A stretch of DNA of 64,000 nt, taken from contig CAVVCU010000007.1 in assembly GCA_963746825.1 (NCBI GenBank), positions 496,001 to 560,000 on the forward strand, given 5' to 3'. Within the stretch, counting starts at the first letter, position 1. Every line of letters begins with the position of its first letter. A model generated the notes under the pieces. That model saw nothing but the letters and a program-made list of their open reading frames with translations. It searched no databases and was not told the origin of the DNA. Below, one piece after another: positions 42,050-51,015 of the stretch. Both the position numbers and the translations under genes were made by a program. Origin of the DNA: JACVRW01 sp963746825 (GTDB taxonomy: Bacteria > Actinomycetota > Thermoleophilia > Solirubrobacterales > Thermoleophilaceae).

Positions 42050-43735
42050 ATGCCCCACCACGACGTCCTTGTCATAGGAGCCGGCCTGGCCGGACAGCGC
42101 GCCGCCCTCGCCGCGGCGGAGCAGGGCGCATCCGTGGGGGTCATCTCCAAGGTCCACCCAGTCCGGTCTCATTCCAACGCTGCTCAGGGCGGAATCAACG
42201 CGGCGCTCGACCCCCAGGACTCCTGGGAGTCGCACGCCTTCGACACGATCAAGGGCTCGGACTACCTCGGCGACCAGGACGCCATCGAGATCATGTGCCG
42301 CGAGGCGCCCGAGGAGCTGCTCGAGCTCGAGCACCTCGGCGTGACCTTTCACCGCAACGAGGAGGGGCGCCTGGGCAAGCGCGCCTTCGGCGGCGCGAGC
42401 GCGGCCCGGACCTACTACGTGGCCGACATCACCGGCCAGGCCATCCTCCACGTGCTCTACGAGCAGCTGATGAAGTTCGACGAGGTCTACCGCTACGAGG
42501 AGTGGTTCACCACCGCGCTCGTCCAAGACGAGGACGGCCGGATCGCCGGCGCGGTCACGCGCAACATCCGCGACGGCGCCATGGAGCTCTTCTCGGCCAA
42601 GGCGGTGATCCTGGCCAGCGGCGGCAACGGCCAGATCTACGACCCCACCACCAACGCGCTCATCTGCACCGGCGACGGCATCGCCATGGCCTACCGCATC
42701 GGCGCGCCCCTGATGGACATGGAGATGATCCAGTACCACCCCACCACGCTGGCCGGGCTGGGGCTGCTGATCACCGAGGGCGCGCGCGGCGAGGGCGCCC
42801 ACCTCTACAACGCCGAGGGCGAGCGCTTCATGGAGAAGTACGCGCCCAACAAGATGGAGCTGGCCTCCCGCGACGTGGTCTCGCGCGCCGAGCAGACGGA
42901 GATCAACGAGGGCCGCGGCTTCCCCGACGGCACCGTGGCGCTCGACATCACGGTCGTGCCGCGCAAGCGCATCCACGAGGCGCTGCGCGAGATCGTGAAC
43001 GTGGGCCGCGACTTCGCCGGGGTGGACATCACCCGCGAGCCGATCCACATCAAGCCCGGCAACCACTACGCGATGGGCGGGATCAGGACCGACATCCACG
43101 GCCAGACCACCATCCCCGGGCTCTACGCCGCCGGCGAGTGCGCCTGCGTTTCGGTGCACGGAGGCAACCGCCTGGGCGCCAACTCGCTGCTCGACACGCT
43201 CGTGTTCGGGCGCCGCTCGGGCGCCCACGCCGCCGAGGTGATCAAGGGCCTGCCCGTCCGTGAACCCAGCTACGCGCAGCTGCGCGACGAGGAGGCACGG
43301 ATCTCGCGGATCGTCGACCACGACGCCGGCGGGCGGCGCGTGTCGGAGATCAAGGCCGAGCTGGGCGAGACGATGGACAAGTACGTGGCCGTCTACCGCG
43401 ACGAGGACGGCCTGCGCGGCGCTCTGGAGACCGTCAAGCGCCTCCAGGAGGAGGCCAAGGACGTGTCGGTGGACGACAAGGGAACGATCTTCAACCAGGA
43501 CGTGCTCGGCGCCCTGGAGCTGCAGTTCATGCTCGACAACGCCGAGTGCATCATCGTCTCGGCCATCGAGCGCAAGGAGAGCCGCGGCGCCCAGTACCGC
43601 ACGGACTTCCCGGATCGAAACGACGACGACTGGCTCAAGCACATCAACGTCGGCGTGAACGGCGGCGAGGAGCCGGAGATCTCCTACTCGGAGGTCACGA
43701 TGACCCAGTGGGAGCCCCAGGAAAGGACCTACTAG
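42050..43735 (+). CDS. sdhA: succinate dehydrogenase/fumarate reductase flavoprotein subunit
   Basis: A 561-residue FAD subunit. HDVLVIGAGLAGQRAALAA is the dinucleotide loop, the covalent FAD His is in SHSNAAQGGINA (about 41), the substrate site has HPTTLAGLGLLITEGARGEG and GNHYAMGGI with the later HGGNRLGANSLLD. It oxidises succinate to fumarate and passes electrons to SdhB. AAGGAG lies nine bases before the ATG, and TAGAAT a short way upstream could be a -10. It begins the sdhA-sdhB-sdhE operon. Confidence 0.95.
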   Translation: MPHHDVLVIGAGLAGQRAALAAAEQGASVGVISKVHPVRSHSNAAQGGINAALDPQDSWESHAFDTIKGSDYLGDQDAIEIMCREAPEELLELEHLGVTFHRNEEGRLGKRAFGGASAARTYYVADITGQAILHVLYEQLMKFDEVYRYEEWFTTALVQDEDGRIAGAVTRNIRDGAMELFSAKAVILASGGNGQIYDPTTNALICTGDGIAMAYRIGAPLMDMEMIQYHPTTLAGLGLLITEGARGEGAHLYNAEGERFMEKYAPNKMELASRDVVSRAEQTEINEGRGFPDGTVALDITVVPRKRIHEALREIVNVGRDFAGVDITREPIHIKPGNHYAMGGIRTDIHGQTTIPGLYAAGECACVSVHGGNRLGANSLLDTLVFGRRSGAHAAEVIKGLPVREPSYAQLRDEEARISRIVDHDAGGRRVSEIKAELGETMDKYVAVYRDEDGLRGALETVKRLQEEAKDVSVDDKGTIFNQDVLGALELQFMLDNAECIIVSAIERKESRGAQYRTDFPDRNDDDWLKHINVGVNGGEEPEISYSEVTMTQWEPQERTY

Positions 43736-44832
43736 TGGCCGATTTCGCCCTCAAGATCCGTCGCTACGACCCGGAGTCCGAAGAGCCGGCCTACTGGGCC
43801 GACTACGACGTCGACCTGCCGCCCGAGCGCTCGGTCCTCGACGGCATCCTGCAGGTCAAGGACCGCGAGGACGCGTCGATCGCCATCCGCTGCTCGTGCC
43901 GGGCCGCCATCTGCGGGTCGTGCGGGGTGCGCATCAACGGCAAGTCGGCGCTGGCGTGCAACACGCGCATCGGCGACGCTGCCGACGGAGCGCGCAACGG
44001 CGCCATCACCGTCGAGCCCATGGGCAACATGCCGGTGATCAAGGACCTGGTCACCGACATGGAGGCCGTCCACTGGAAGAAGATCCGCCGGATCGTGCCC
44101 TGGCTACTGCCGGCCGAGGAGCCGCCCGAGGGCCAGGAGTACATCGTCCCGGCCGAGGCCATGCTCGACGTGACCCAGGCCATGGCCTGCATCCAGTGCG
44201 GCGCGTGCGTGTCGGCCTGCCTCTCGCTCGAGGTGGATCCCGAGTTCATCGGCCCGGCCGCCCTGGCCAAGGCCTACCGCTTCGTGGGCGACCCGCGCGA
44301 CGGCGAGCAGGAGGCCCGCCTCAAGGACCTGGCCGAGGACCCACACGGGATCTACAACTGCACCCACTGCTTCGCCTGCGTCGAGGTCTGCCCCAAGGAC
44401 GTGGCGCCCATGGATCAGATCATGCGCCTGCGCCGCCGAGCCACCAACGACTTCGAGATCAAGGACGCCAACAACGGCTACGGCCACGAGAAGGCGTTCA
44501 CCACGATCATCGAGCGCTGGGGCACTTTGCACGAGGCCCAGCTGCTGCCGCGCTCCTTCGGCGACGGCTCGCTGGTCAAGGGCCAGCTGCGCCCGAGCGG
44601 CGCCAAGCAGCTGACCGAAAGCCTGCCCACCGCGTTCCGCGGCCTGAAGTCGGGCAAGGTCAGCCCGAAGAAGGCGCTACTGCATCCCAAGCTGCCCGAT
44701 CAGAAGCAGGTCAAGCGCATCTTCAACGAGATCGAATCCAAGGGCGAGCGCGTCGAGCTCAACCTCTACATCGTCGGGGAGATGGCCGGCGAGGAGGAAG
44801 GGGCGATGGCCGAAGGGAGCGGCGAAGTATGA
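43735..44832 (+). CDS. sdhB: succinate dehydrogenase iron-sulfur subunit, extended
   Basis: A 365-residue iron-sulfur protein, about 120 longer than classic SdhB. The [2Fe-2S] cysteines are in CSCRAAICGSCG (53-63) with C75; the further clusters are in CIQCGACVSACLS (152-162) and CTHCFACVEVCP (209-219). After about residue 240 comes a C-terminal extension (FRGLKSGKVSPKKALLHPKLPD; VKRIFNEIESKGER) as in HdrC-like/Mfr-type subunits. The start GTG overlaps the sdhA stop (TAGTG) and the stop overlaps the next start (ATGA). Electrons should pass on to the HdrB-like subunit. Confidence 0.93.
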   Translation: MADFALKIRRYDPESEEPAYWADYDVDLPPERSVLDGILQVKDREDASIAIRCSCRAAICGSCGVRINGKSALACNTRIGDAADGARNGAITVEPMGNMPVIKDLVTDMEAVHWKKIRRIVPWLLPAEEPPEGQEYIVPAEAMLDVTQAMACIQCGACVSACLSLEVDPEFIGPAALAKAYRFVGDPRDGEQEARLKDLAEDPHGIYNCTHCFACVEVCPKDVAPMDQIMRLRRRATNDFEIKDANNGYGHEKAFTTIIERWGTLHEAQLLPRSFGDGSLVKGQLRPSGAKQLTESLPTAFRGLKSGKVSPKKALLHPKLPDQKQVKRIFNEIESKGERVELNLYIVGEMAGEEEGAMAEGSGEV

Positions 44833-45731
44833 AACTGGCCTACTGGCCCGGCTGCGTCTCGCGCGGCTTCACTCCCGAGCTGCACGGCTCGATGGCCAAG
44901 ATCGCCCCGCTGCTCGATCTCGAGCTCGTCGAGCTCGACCGCGCCAACTGCTCCGGCGCCGGCGTGATCGCCGAGCACAACCAGGAGCTCGTCGACACGC
45001 TCAACGCGCGTACCTTCGCCATGGCCCAGCAGGTGGATGGCGCCGCGGGCATGATGAACATCTGCTCGACCTGCCAGGGCGCACAGTCGGAGTGCCAGGA
45101 GCGCCTGGACGCCTCGTCGTCCTACCGCTCCGAGGTCAACGACCACCTCCAGCCCGAGGGGCTGACCTACGAGGCCGGCGGCGACTGGTGGAACAAGAAC
45201 TTCCTCTGGATCCTGGTCGAGGAGATAGGGCTGGGAACGCTGAGTGACCGGATCAAGCGCCCGCTCGAGGGGATGCGCATCGCTCCCTTCTACGGCTGCT
45301 ACATCGTGCGCCCCACCAAGCGGCTCGGCTACCACGAGCACCCCGAGCGCGACGAGTACCTCGGCCAAGTCATCGAATGTCTGGGCGCCGAGCCGGTGGA
45401 GTACGCGGGCGCACGCAAGTGCTGCGGCTTTCCCGTGATCACCATGAACCGCACCACTTCGTTGCGCCAGGCCGGCCGCCACGTGGCCGACGCCCTGGAC
45501 GCCGGCGCCGACTGCATCGTCACGCCCTGCCCGCTGTGCCACCTGAACCTCGACCTACAGCAGCCCGCGGCCGCTCAGTACGTCGAGCGCGACCTCGGGC
45601 TGCCGGTACTGCACCTGCCGCAGATGGTGGGCCTGGCGCTCGGCCTCGAGCCCAAGGAGCTCGGCCTGGGCAAGCACGTGGTCTCCACGCGCGACGTGGT
45701 GCACAAGGTCGCTCAGCTCGCCGCTGCCTGA
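44829..45731 (+). CDS. sdhE: HdrB/SdhE-like cysteine-rich (CCG domain) subunit of succinate dehydrogenase
   Basis: A 300-residue protein with two CCG-type domains as in heterodisulfide reductase subunit B and the E subunit of Mfr/Sdh from archaea and Epsilonproteobacteria. Domain 1 starts YWPGCVSRG with NCSGAG in place of CCG and CSTCQGAQ; domain 2 has FYGCYIVRP, ARKCCGFPVI and CPLCHLNL. There is no membrane helix, so it replaces the usual SdhC/SdhD haem anchor. It likely binds a noncubane [4Fe-4S] cluster and passes electrons to menaquinone at the membrane surface. The last 19 bases overlap the MFS gene on the other strand. Confidence 0.85.
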   Translation: MKLAYWPGCVSRGFTPELHGSMAKIAPLLDLELVELDRANCSGAGVIAEHNQELVDTLNARTFAMAQQVDGAAGMMNICSTCQGAQSECQERLDASSSYRSEVNDHLQPEGLTYEAGGDWWNKNFLWILVEEIGLGTLSDRIKRPLEGMRIAPFYGCYIVRPTKRLGYHEHPERDEYLGQVIECLGAEPVEYAGARKCCGFPVITMNRTTSLRQAGRHVADALDAGADCIVTPCPLCHLNLDLQQPAAAQYVERDLGLPVLHLPQMVGLALGLEPKELGLGKHVVSTRDVVHKVAQLAAA

Positions 45732-47086
45732 GCCCGGAAGCCCGCGCGGCCGGGGACGATCAGCCCGGCGGCGGCCCCGGCCACGGAGAAGACGGCCGCA
45801 ACGACCATGGTGGGGGCGAACCCGTCGCTGAAGGCCTCTGCCGACGCGTAGCCTCCGGCGCCGGCGAACACCGCGACCGCGATCGCGATGCCGAATACTC
45901 CGCCGAGCTCGCGCAGCAGGCCGTTGGCGCCGGCCGCCTTGCCGACCTCGTCCATCTGCACGGCGCCGATCACCGCGTTCGCGGAGGTGGGGATCGCCAT
46001 CGAGGTGCCGATCCCGGTCACGATCGAGGGTGCCAGCAGCTCTGAGAAGGCGAGGCCCGGCTCGGCGATCGCCGCGATCCAGAAGAGTCCCACCGCCTGG
46101 AGCGCCAGCCCCCCGACGATGAGCGGGCGCTCACCTATGCGGTCGGCCAGCGCTCCCGCGAGCGGGGCCACCACGAACAGCGTGGCCGTCCACGGCACCA
46201 GTCGCAGCCCGGCCTCGAGCGGGCTGTAGCCGAGGCCGGTCTGCAGGAACTGGGCGAGAAAGAAGACCGCGCTGAAGAGGGCCGCGAATAGCAGGAACGT
46301 CGCGGCATTGCCCGCGGAGAAGGCTCGCGACGCGAAGAAGCGCATCGGCAGCATCGGGGCGCGAGTGCGCAGCTCGAAGGCCACGAAGGCCGCCAGCAGG
46401 AGCGCACCGGCGATGAGCGCAACCAGCACCTCGACGCTGCCCCAGCCGGCGGAGTTGCCGCGCACGAGCGCCCACACGATCCCGAAGGCACCGGCCGCCA
46501 CCAGCGCGAAGCCGCGCACGTCGAGGGCCCGGTCGCCACCGAAGCTCTCCTCGACGCGGAGCAGCACGAGCGGCAGCACCACCAGCCCGATGGGAACGTT
46601 GACCCAGAAGATCCATTCCCACGAGAGCCCCTGTGCCACCGCGCCGCCGATCACGGGACCGGCGATGGTGGCCAGGCCGGTGATGCCCTCCAGGATTCCG
46701 ATCGCCGTGCCGCGGCGCTCGGGCTCGAAGGCCGCGCTCACGATGGCCAGGGCGAGCGAGATCACCAGCGCCGCGCCCGCCCCCTGCACGGCCCGGGCCG
46801 CGATCAGCCAGTTCACGTCCGGGGCCAGCGCGCAGGCGGCAGAGGTGAGCACGAACAGGGCCAGCCCGGCCGCGAACATTCGCCGGCGCCCGAAGCGGTC
46901 GCCGAGGGCCGCGGACGGAAGGAGGAAGACCGCCAGGGTCAGGTTGTAGGCGTTGACGGTCCACTCGAGCTGCTCGATCGAGGCGCCGAGGTCGAGCCGG
47001 ATCGTGGTCAGCGCCGTCGACACCACCAGGGTGTCGAGCGCCACCATCAGCGACGCCACGGACGTCAGTGCGAGGACCCATCTCAT
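45713..47086 (-). CDS. MFS transporter, DHA2 (14-helix drug:H+ antiporter) type
   Basis: A 457-residue exporter with about 14 helices. VALDTLVVSTALTTIRLDLG, the antiporter motif A LGDRFGRRRMFAAGLALF, WLIAARAVQGAGAALV and motif C ITGLATIAGPVIGGAVAQ are typical of DHA2/EmrB-QacA proteins. The substrate is unknown. The ATG at 47086 (MRWVLALTS) was chosen over a GTG seven codons earlier; neither has a clear ribosome binding site. Its end runs 19 bp into the sdhE end. Confidence 0.87.
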   Translation of the reverse strand: MRWVLALTSVASLMVALDTLVVSTALTTIRLDLGASIEQLEWTVNAYNLTLAVFLLPSAALGDRFGRRRMFAAGLALFVLTSAACALAPDVNWLIAARAVQGAGAALVISLALAIVSAAFEPERRGTAIGILEGITGLATIAGPVIGGAVAQGLSWEWIFWVNVPIGLVVLPLVLLRVEESFGGDRALDVRGFALVAAGAFGIVWALVRGNSAGWGSVEVLVALIAGALLLAAFVAFELRTRAPMLPMRFFASRAFSAGNAATFLLFAALFSAVFFLAQFLQTGLGYSPLEAGLRLVPWTATLFVVAPLAGALADRIGERPLIVGGLALQAVGLFWIAAIAEPGLAFSELLAPSIVTGIGTSMAIPTSANAVIGAVQMDEVGKAAGANGLLRELGGVFGIAIAVAVFAGAGGYASAEAFSDGFAPTMVVAAVFSVAGAAAGLIVPGRAGFRAQAAAS

Positions 47087-47143
47087 ATCCGGTGCAGACC
47101 GAAGCACCGGGGCAAACTCATCGCGGGCGACCCAGCGGGCCGA

Positions 47144-47180
47144 AACGAGAAGACCGGCCCGCCCGGCCGGTCTTCTCGTT
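47144..47180. repeat. 16 bp perfect inverted repeat in the MFS-LuxR divergent region
   Basis: AACGAGAAGACCGGCC (47144-47159) and GGCCGGTCTTCTCGTT (47165-47180) pair perfectly across a five-base loop. It lies 58 bp before the MFS start and 209 bp before the regulator start. It could be a terminator of a short transcript, a regulator site, or a structured 5' leader. On either strand the following bases are only weakly T-rich (minus: TTTCGG). Confidence 0.6.
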
Positions 47181-47389
47181 AGGCGTACCCACTTCCGCCC
47201 TGGGAAGTTGTCCCGACCCCTGTGGCCATGCTCTCCCGGAAAGCCGCTTTCGTCGCCACCCCGAGGCGGTGAGATCGAGGGGAGAGAACGAGTGAAATTC
47301 GGAGGATGCGAAGGGGGAGCGCCGGGTTACCCGGCGGGGTGATCGGTTATCCCCCGTTCTACCCCGCGCGCGGCGTACACTTCGGCTGC
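47181..47389 (+). other. long leader before the LuxR-type regulator
   Basis: About 210 bp without a gene. It holds two further short hairpins: ACTTCC/GGAAGT starting near 47191 and CGCCGGG/CCCGGCG (47320-47326 with 47330-47336). No riboswitch class is recognised. Together with the repeat at 47144 it may form a structured 5' region of the regulator. Confidence 0.35.
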
Positions 47390-48034
47390 ATGCCCTCCGT
47401 GATATCCGCGAAGTTCGAAGACCTCGTGGCGGTGGGGCTCAGGACGCTCATCACCGAGGACCCGAACCTCGAGCTGGTGGAAGCCGACGTTCCCATGGAG
47501 GAGCTGGCCAAGTCGATTGCCCGGCACCAGCCGGCCGTGGCGGTGATCAACTTCGGAACGCTGCGCTCGCCCGCCGAGGTGTTCCAGCTACATCAGGAGC
47601 ATCCGGAGACGCGCATCGTGGTCCTGGCCAATCGCCCGAGCGCGGCGGACTGCAACCAGATGCTCTCCTTCGGGGCCACCGCCTGCCTGTCCAAGGAGAC
47701 CCAGGCCCGGGACATCGTCAGCGCCATCCACCTGGCCTCCCGCGGGATGCACGTGCTGCCGCGGTCAGCGGCCGCGGCGGGAGGAGCGGACCACAGCGGG
47801 ATCGAGGGGTCCGATCTGCTGACGCCCCGGGAGGCCGAGGTGCTCGAGCGCCTGCAGGACGGAGCCACCAACGCCCAGATAGCCCACCAGCTCTCGATCG
47901 GCGTCGAGACCGTCCGCACCCACGCGCGCAACATCTACCGAAAGCTCGGGATCGGCTCGCGCCGCGACCTGGCCCGGCTGGCGCGCGCGGAGCCGATCGT
48001 GGTCGACGAGCAGCGCCGGCCGCTGCGCGGCTAG
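47390..48034 (+). CDS. LuxR/NarL-type regulator with degenerate receiver domain
   Basis: A 214-residue regulator. The N-terminal domain has the receiver layout (ISAKFEDLVAVGLRTLI at the place of VxxADDHxLVRxGL), but both acidic-pocket residues are Lys and Phe and the phosphorylated Asp is replaced by Asn in AVAVINFGTL; the conserved Lys (CLSKE) is kept. The C-terminal LuxR helix-turn-helix is complete: LTPREAEVLERLQDGATNAQIAHQLSIGVETVRTHARNI in outline. It should bind DNA without phosphorylation. The ATG at 47390 follows a long leader. Its stop shares CTAG with asd. Confidence 0.85.
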   Translation: MPSVISAKFEDLVAVGLRTLITEDPNLELVEADVPMEELAKSIARHQPAVAVINFGTLRSPAEVFQLHQEHPETRIVVLANRPSAADCNQMLSFGATACLSKETQARDIVSAIHLASRGMHVLPRSAAAAGGADHSGIEGSDLLTPREAEVLERLQDGATNAQIAHQLSIGVETVRTHARNIYRKLGIGSRRDLARLARAEPIVVDEQRRPLRG

Positions 48035-49059
48035 GCGGCGCGCGCGGCGCCCAGCAGGCCGCGCACGTTGAGCAGCTCGGCCACCTGCACCGCGTTGGTG
48101 GCCGCGCCCTTGCGCAGGTTGTTGCCCACGATCCAGAGGTTCAGGCAGCGCTCGTGGGACGGGTCGCGGCGGATGCGGCCCACCAGAACGTCGTCCCGGC
48201 CCGCGGCGTCCAGGGCAGTCGGGTAGAGCCCGTTGGCGGGGTCGTCGAGGACCACCACGCCCGGGGCTGCTCCCAGCAGCTCGCGGCACTCGTCCGGCTC
48301 GAGCGGCTCGCGCGTCTGCACGTTGGCCGACACCGAATGGCCCGTGAACACGGGCACGCGCGCACAGGTGGCCGAGACCCCGATGTCGTCGCGCCCGAGG
48401 ATCTTGCTCGTCTCGCGCATGCACTTGCGCTCCTCGGTGGTGTAGTCGTCGCCGTCGGTGAAGGTCTCGACCTGCGGGAGCACGTTGAAGGCGATCTGGT
48501 GGGGGTACACCGACGGCGCAGGCATGTCCCGGGCCTCGATCACCGCCTCGGCCTGGTGGTGGAGCTCCTCGACGGCTCTCTGGCCGGTGCCCGACACCGC
48601 CTGGTAGCTGGACATCACCACCCGCTCGATGCCGGCCTTCTCGAGGATTGGGCCGAGGGCCATGACCGTCTGCATGGTGGTGCAGTTGGGGTTGGCGACG
48701 ATCCCCTTGTGCCCTTCGAGCGCCTCCGGGTTGACCTCGGAAACCACCAGCGGCACGTCGTCGTGCATGCGCCACTGCGACGAGTTGTCCACCACCACCG
48801 CGCCCGCGTCGGCGAAGCGCGGCGCCCACTCCGCGCTGATGCTCGAGCCGGCGGAGAAGAGTGCAAGGTCGAACCCCGCGATCGACTCCTCGGACAGGGC
48901 CACGACGGTCAGGTCGCGCTCTCCGTAGTCGATCGTGCGCCCGGCGGAGCGCTCGGAGGCGAAGGGAACGATCTCGTCGGCGGGGAACGCGCGCTCGCGC
49001 ATCACTCCGAGGATCGTGGAGCCCACGGCTCCGGTGGCTCCGACCACGGCGACCTTCAC
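48031..49059 (-). CDS. asd: aspartate-semialdehyde dehydrogenase
   Basis: Reduces aspartyl phosphate to aspartate semialdehyde for Lys, Met, Thr and diaminopimelate. The 342 residues show the NADP loop VAVVGATGAVGSTILGVM, FSAGSSISAEWAP, the catalytic Cys in NPNCTTMQ and the His in FTGHSVSANVQT. Its ATG overlaps the lysC stop (ATGA), so lysC-asd is an operon of the classic actinobacterial type. It meets the regulator gene with a shared CTAG. Confidence 0.95.
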   Translation of the reverse strand: MKVAVVGATGAVGSTILGVMRERAFPADEIVPFASERSAGRTIDYGERDLTVVALSEESIAGFDLALFSAGSSISAEWAPRFADAGAVVVDNSSQWRMHDDVPLVVSEVNPEALEGHKGIVANPNCTTMQTVMALGPILEKAGIERVVMSSYQAVSGTGQRAVEELHHQAEAVIEARDMPAPSVYPHQIAFNVLPQVETFTDGDDYTTEERKCMRETSKILGRDDIGVSATCARVPVFTGHSVSANVQTREPLEPDECRELLGAAPGVVVLDDPANGLYPTALDAAGRDDVLVGRIRRDPSHERCLNLWIVGNNLRKGAATNAVQVAELLNVRGLLGAARAA

Positions 49060-50336
49060 GAGCCGACCTTGGGCCGGTGGTCGCCGGCCACCTCCTCGGG
49101 CAGCACAGCGTCGGCGCCCAGTCCGAAGGCGGTATGCAGCTGACGGACGGCGGTCTGCACGTCGTCCTCGCGCACCACGCAGGAGATCTTGATCGGCGAC
49201 GTCGAGATCATCTCGATGTTCACCTCGGCCTCGCCGAGCACCGTCAACGCCTTCGCGGCCACGCCCGGGTGGCTTCTCATCCCGGCGCCGACGAGCGAGA
49301 CCTTGCCCATCTCGGCGTCGGCCTGCACGTCGCCGAACCCGAGCTCGTCGGCCAGTGGCTCGAGCGCCTCGCGGGCGATGGCGAGATCGTCCCGCGGCAC
49401 CGTGACCGACATGTCCGCCGAGCGGCCCTCGCTCGCGGGCTCGTTCTGGATGATCATGTCGACGTTGACGTTGGCGTCGGCCAAGGCGGTGAGCACGCGG
49501 CCCGCGATGCCGGGACGGTCGGGCACTCCCGTGAGGGTGATGCGGGCCTCCGAGGTGGAGTGCGTGACGGCGGTGACTAGCGGTCGTTCCATGGTCAGGT
49601 CCTCGTCCTGGACCACGGTACCCGGTCCGTCGTCGAAGCTGGCCCGGCAGTGGATGGTCACGCCGTGGTTGCGGGCGTACTCCACCGCGCGCAGCTGCAG
49701 CACGCCCGCGCCCGACGCCGACATCTCGAGCATCTCCTCGAAGGTCAGCACCGACAGCTTCCGCGCCTCGGGCACGATGCGCGGGTCGGCGCTGAACACG
49801 CCCGCCACGTCGGTGTAGATCTCACACACCTCGGCGCCCAGCGCCGCGGCCAGCGCCACCGCCGTGGTGTCCGAGCCGCCGCGGCCCAGCGTGGTCACGT
49901 CGAGCGACTCCTGAGAGACCCCCTGGAAGCCGGCCACCAGCACGACCTTGCCGCGGTCGAGAGCCTGCCGGATGCGATGCGCCTTCACCTCGAGGATGCG
50001 CGCCTTGGTGTGCCCGGCGTCGGTGACGATCCCGGCCTGAGAGCCGGTCAGCGATATGGCCTCGTGGCCGCTGTCGTTGATGACCATGGCGGCCAGGGCG
50101 CACGACACCCGCTCGCCCGTCGACAGCAGCATGTCCATCTCCCGCGGGTGCGGGCGATCGGACACCTCGTGGGCGAGCGCCACCAGCTCGTCGGTGTGCT
50201 TGCCGCGCGCCGAGAGGACGGCCACCACGTGGTTGCCCTCATCCGCGCTGCGAACGATGCGCCCGGCGGCGCGCCGGATGCGCTCGGCGTCGGCGACGGA
50301 GGTGCCGCCGAACTTCATTACGACCGTCTCGGCCAT
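49056..50336 (-). CDS. lysC: aspartate kinase
   Basis: Phosphorylates aspartate, the first step towards Lys, Thr and Met. The 426 residues begin VVMKFGGTSVADAERI, contain LLSTGERVSCALAA and LGRGGSDTTAVALAAAL, and end with two ACT domains (ITLTGVPDRPGIAGRVL and VSLVGAGMRSHPGVAAKAL) for feedback by Lys/Thr. The ATG at 50334-50336 was chosen; the frame continues upstream as recR shadow. There may be an internal start for a separate beta subunit, as in Corynebacterium, near 49590, but I see no strong evidence. Confidence 0.95.
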   Translation of the reverse strand: MAETVVMKFGGTSVADAERIRRAAGRIVRSADEGNHVVAVLSARGKHTDELVALAHEVSDRPHPREMDMLLSTGERVSCALAAMVINDSGHEAISLTGSQAGIVTDAGHTKARILEVKAHRIRQALDRGKVVLVAGFQGVSQESLDVTTLGRGGSDTTAVALAAALGAEVCEIYTDVAGVFSADPRIVPEARKLSVLTFEEMLEMSASGAGVLQLRAVEYARNHGVTIHCRASFDDGPGTVVQDEDLTMERPLVTAVTHSTSEARITLTGVPDRPGIAGRVLTALADANVNVDMIIQNEPASEGRSADMSVTVPRDDLAIAREALEPLADELGFGDVQADAEMGKVSLVGAGMRSHPGVAAKALTVLGEAEVNIEMISTSPIKISCVVREDDVQTAVRQLHTAFGLGADAVLPEEVAGDHRPKVGS

Positions 50337-50356
50337 GACGGCGAAAGATAGTCCCG

Positions 50357-50959
50357 CTAGAGCGCGTGGCGGCCGCGCAGCGCGCGGCCGAGCGTGATCT
50401 CGTCGGCGTACTCGAGGTCCGAGCCCACGGGCAGCCCGCTGGCCAGCCGGGTCACGGCAACGTCCGGCGCCTTCTCGCGCACGGCGTCGGCCAGGTAGAG
50501 AGCGGTGGCCTCGCCGGTGGTGGTGGCGTTGGTGGCGATCACCACCTCGCGCACGCCGCCGCCGTTGGACACCCGGCCCAGCAGCTCGCGGATGTGCAGG
50601 TGCTCGGGATCCACGCCGTCGATGGGCGAGAGCGCGCCGCCGAGCACGTGGTAGCGCCCGTGGAACTCGCCCGAGCGCTCGAGCGGGATCACGTCGCTCG
50701 GTTGCTCGACCACGCAGAGCGTGGACTCCTCGCGGCGCTCGTCCTGGCAGATGCGGCAGGTGGCCTCGGTGGCGAGGTTGAAGCAGACCTCGCAGTGGCC
50801 GACCGTCGCCTTGACCTCGCGGATGGCGTCGGCCAGCGCGAGCGCCTCCTCGTCGGAGACGCTGAGTATGTGGAAAGCCAGCCGCTGAGCGGTGCGCTGG
50901 CCGATGCCGGGCAGGCGCGCGAGCTCGGTGATCAGGCGGTTTACGGGAGCGGCGAACAC
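50357..50959 (-). CDS. recR: recombination mediator protein RecR
   Basis: Loads RecA in the RecFOR pathway. The 200 residues have the helix-hairpin-helix LPGIGQRTAQRLAFHIL, a Cys4 zinc finger (CEVCFNLATEATCRIC), and a Toprim domain with LCVVEQPSDVIPLE and the GGALSPIDGVDPEHL segment. It lies 20 bp before lysC on the same strand, though dnaX and ybaB, its usual companions, are 1.2 kb away and separated here by the FAD oxidase gene on the other strand. Confidence 0.95.
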   Translation of the reverse strand: MFAAPVNRLITELARLPGIGQRTAQRLAFHILSVSDEEALALADAIREVKATVGHCEVCFNLATEATCRICQDERREESTLCVVEQPSDVIPLERSGEFHGRYHVLGGALSPIDGVDPEHLHIRELLGRVSNGGGVREVVIATNATTTGEATALYLADAVREKAPDVAVTRLASGLPVGSDLEYADEITLGRALRGRHAL

Positions 50960-51015
50960 GGACCCGCAAGGCTAGCCAGGGGGCCGGGCGGTCCCGGCGC
51001 TAGCGTCGCCCGCTC

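Noticed and set aside
47181..47389. Known riboswitch (cobalamin, c-di-GMP, c-di-AMP, SAM)
   Set aside because: None of the conserved motifs of these classes could be found; kept only as an unassigned structured leader.
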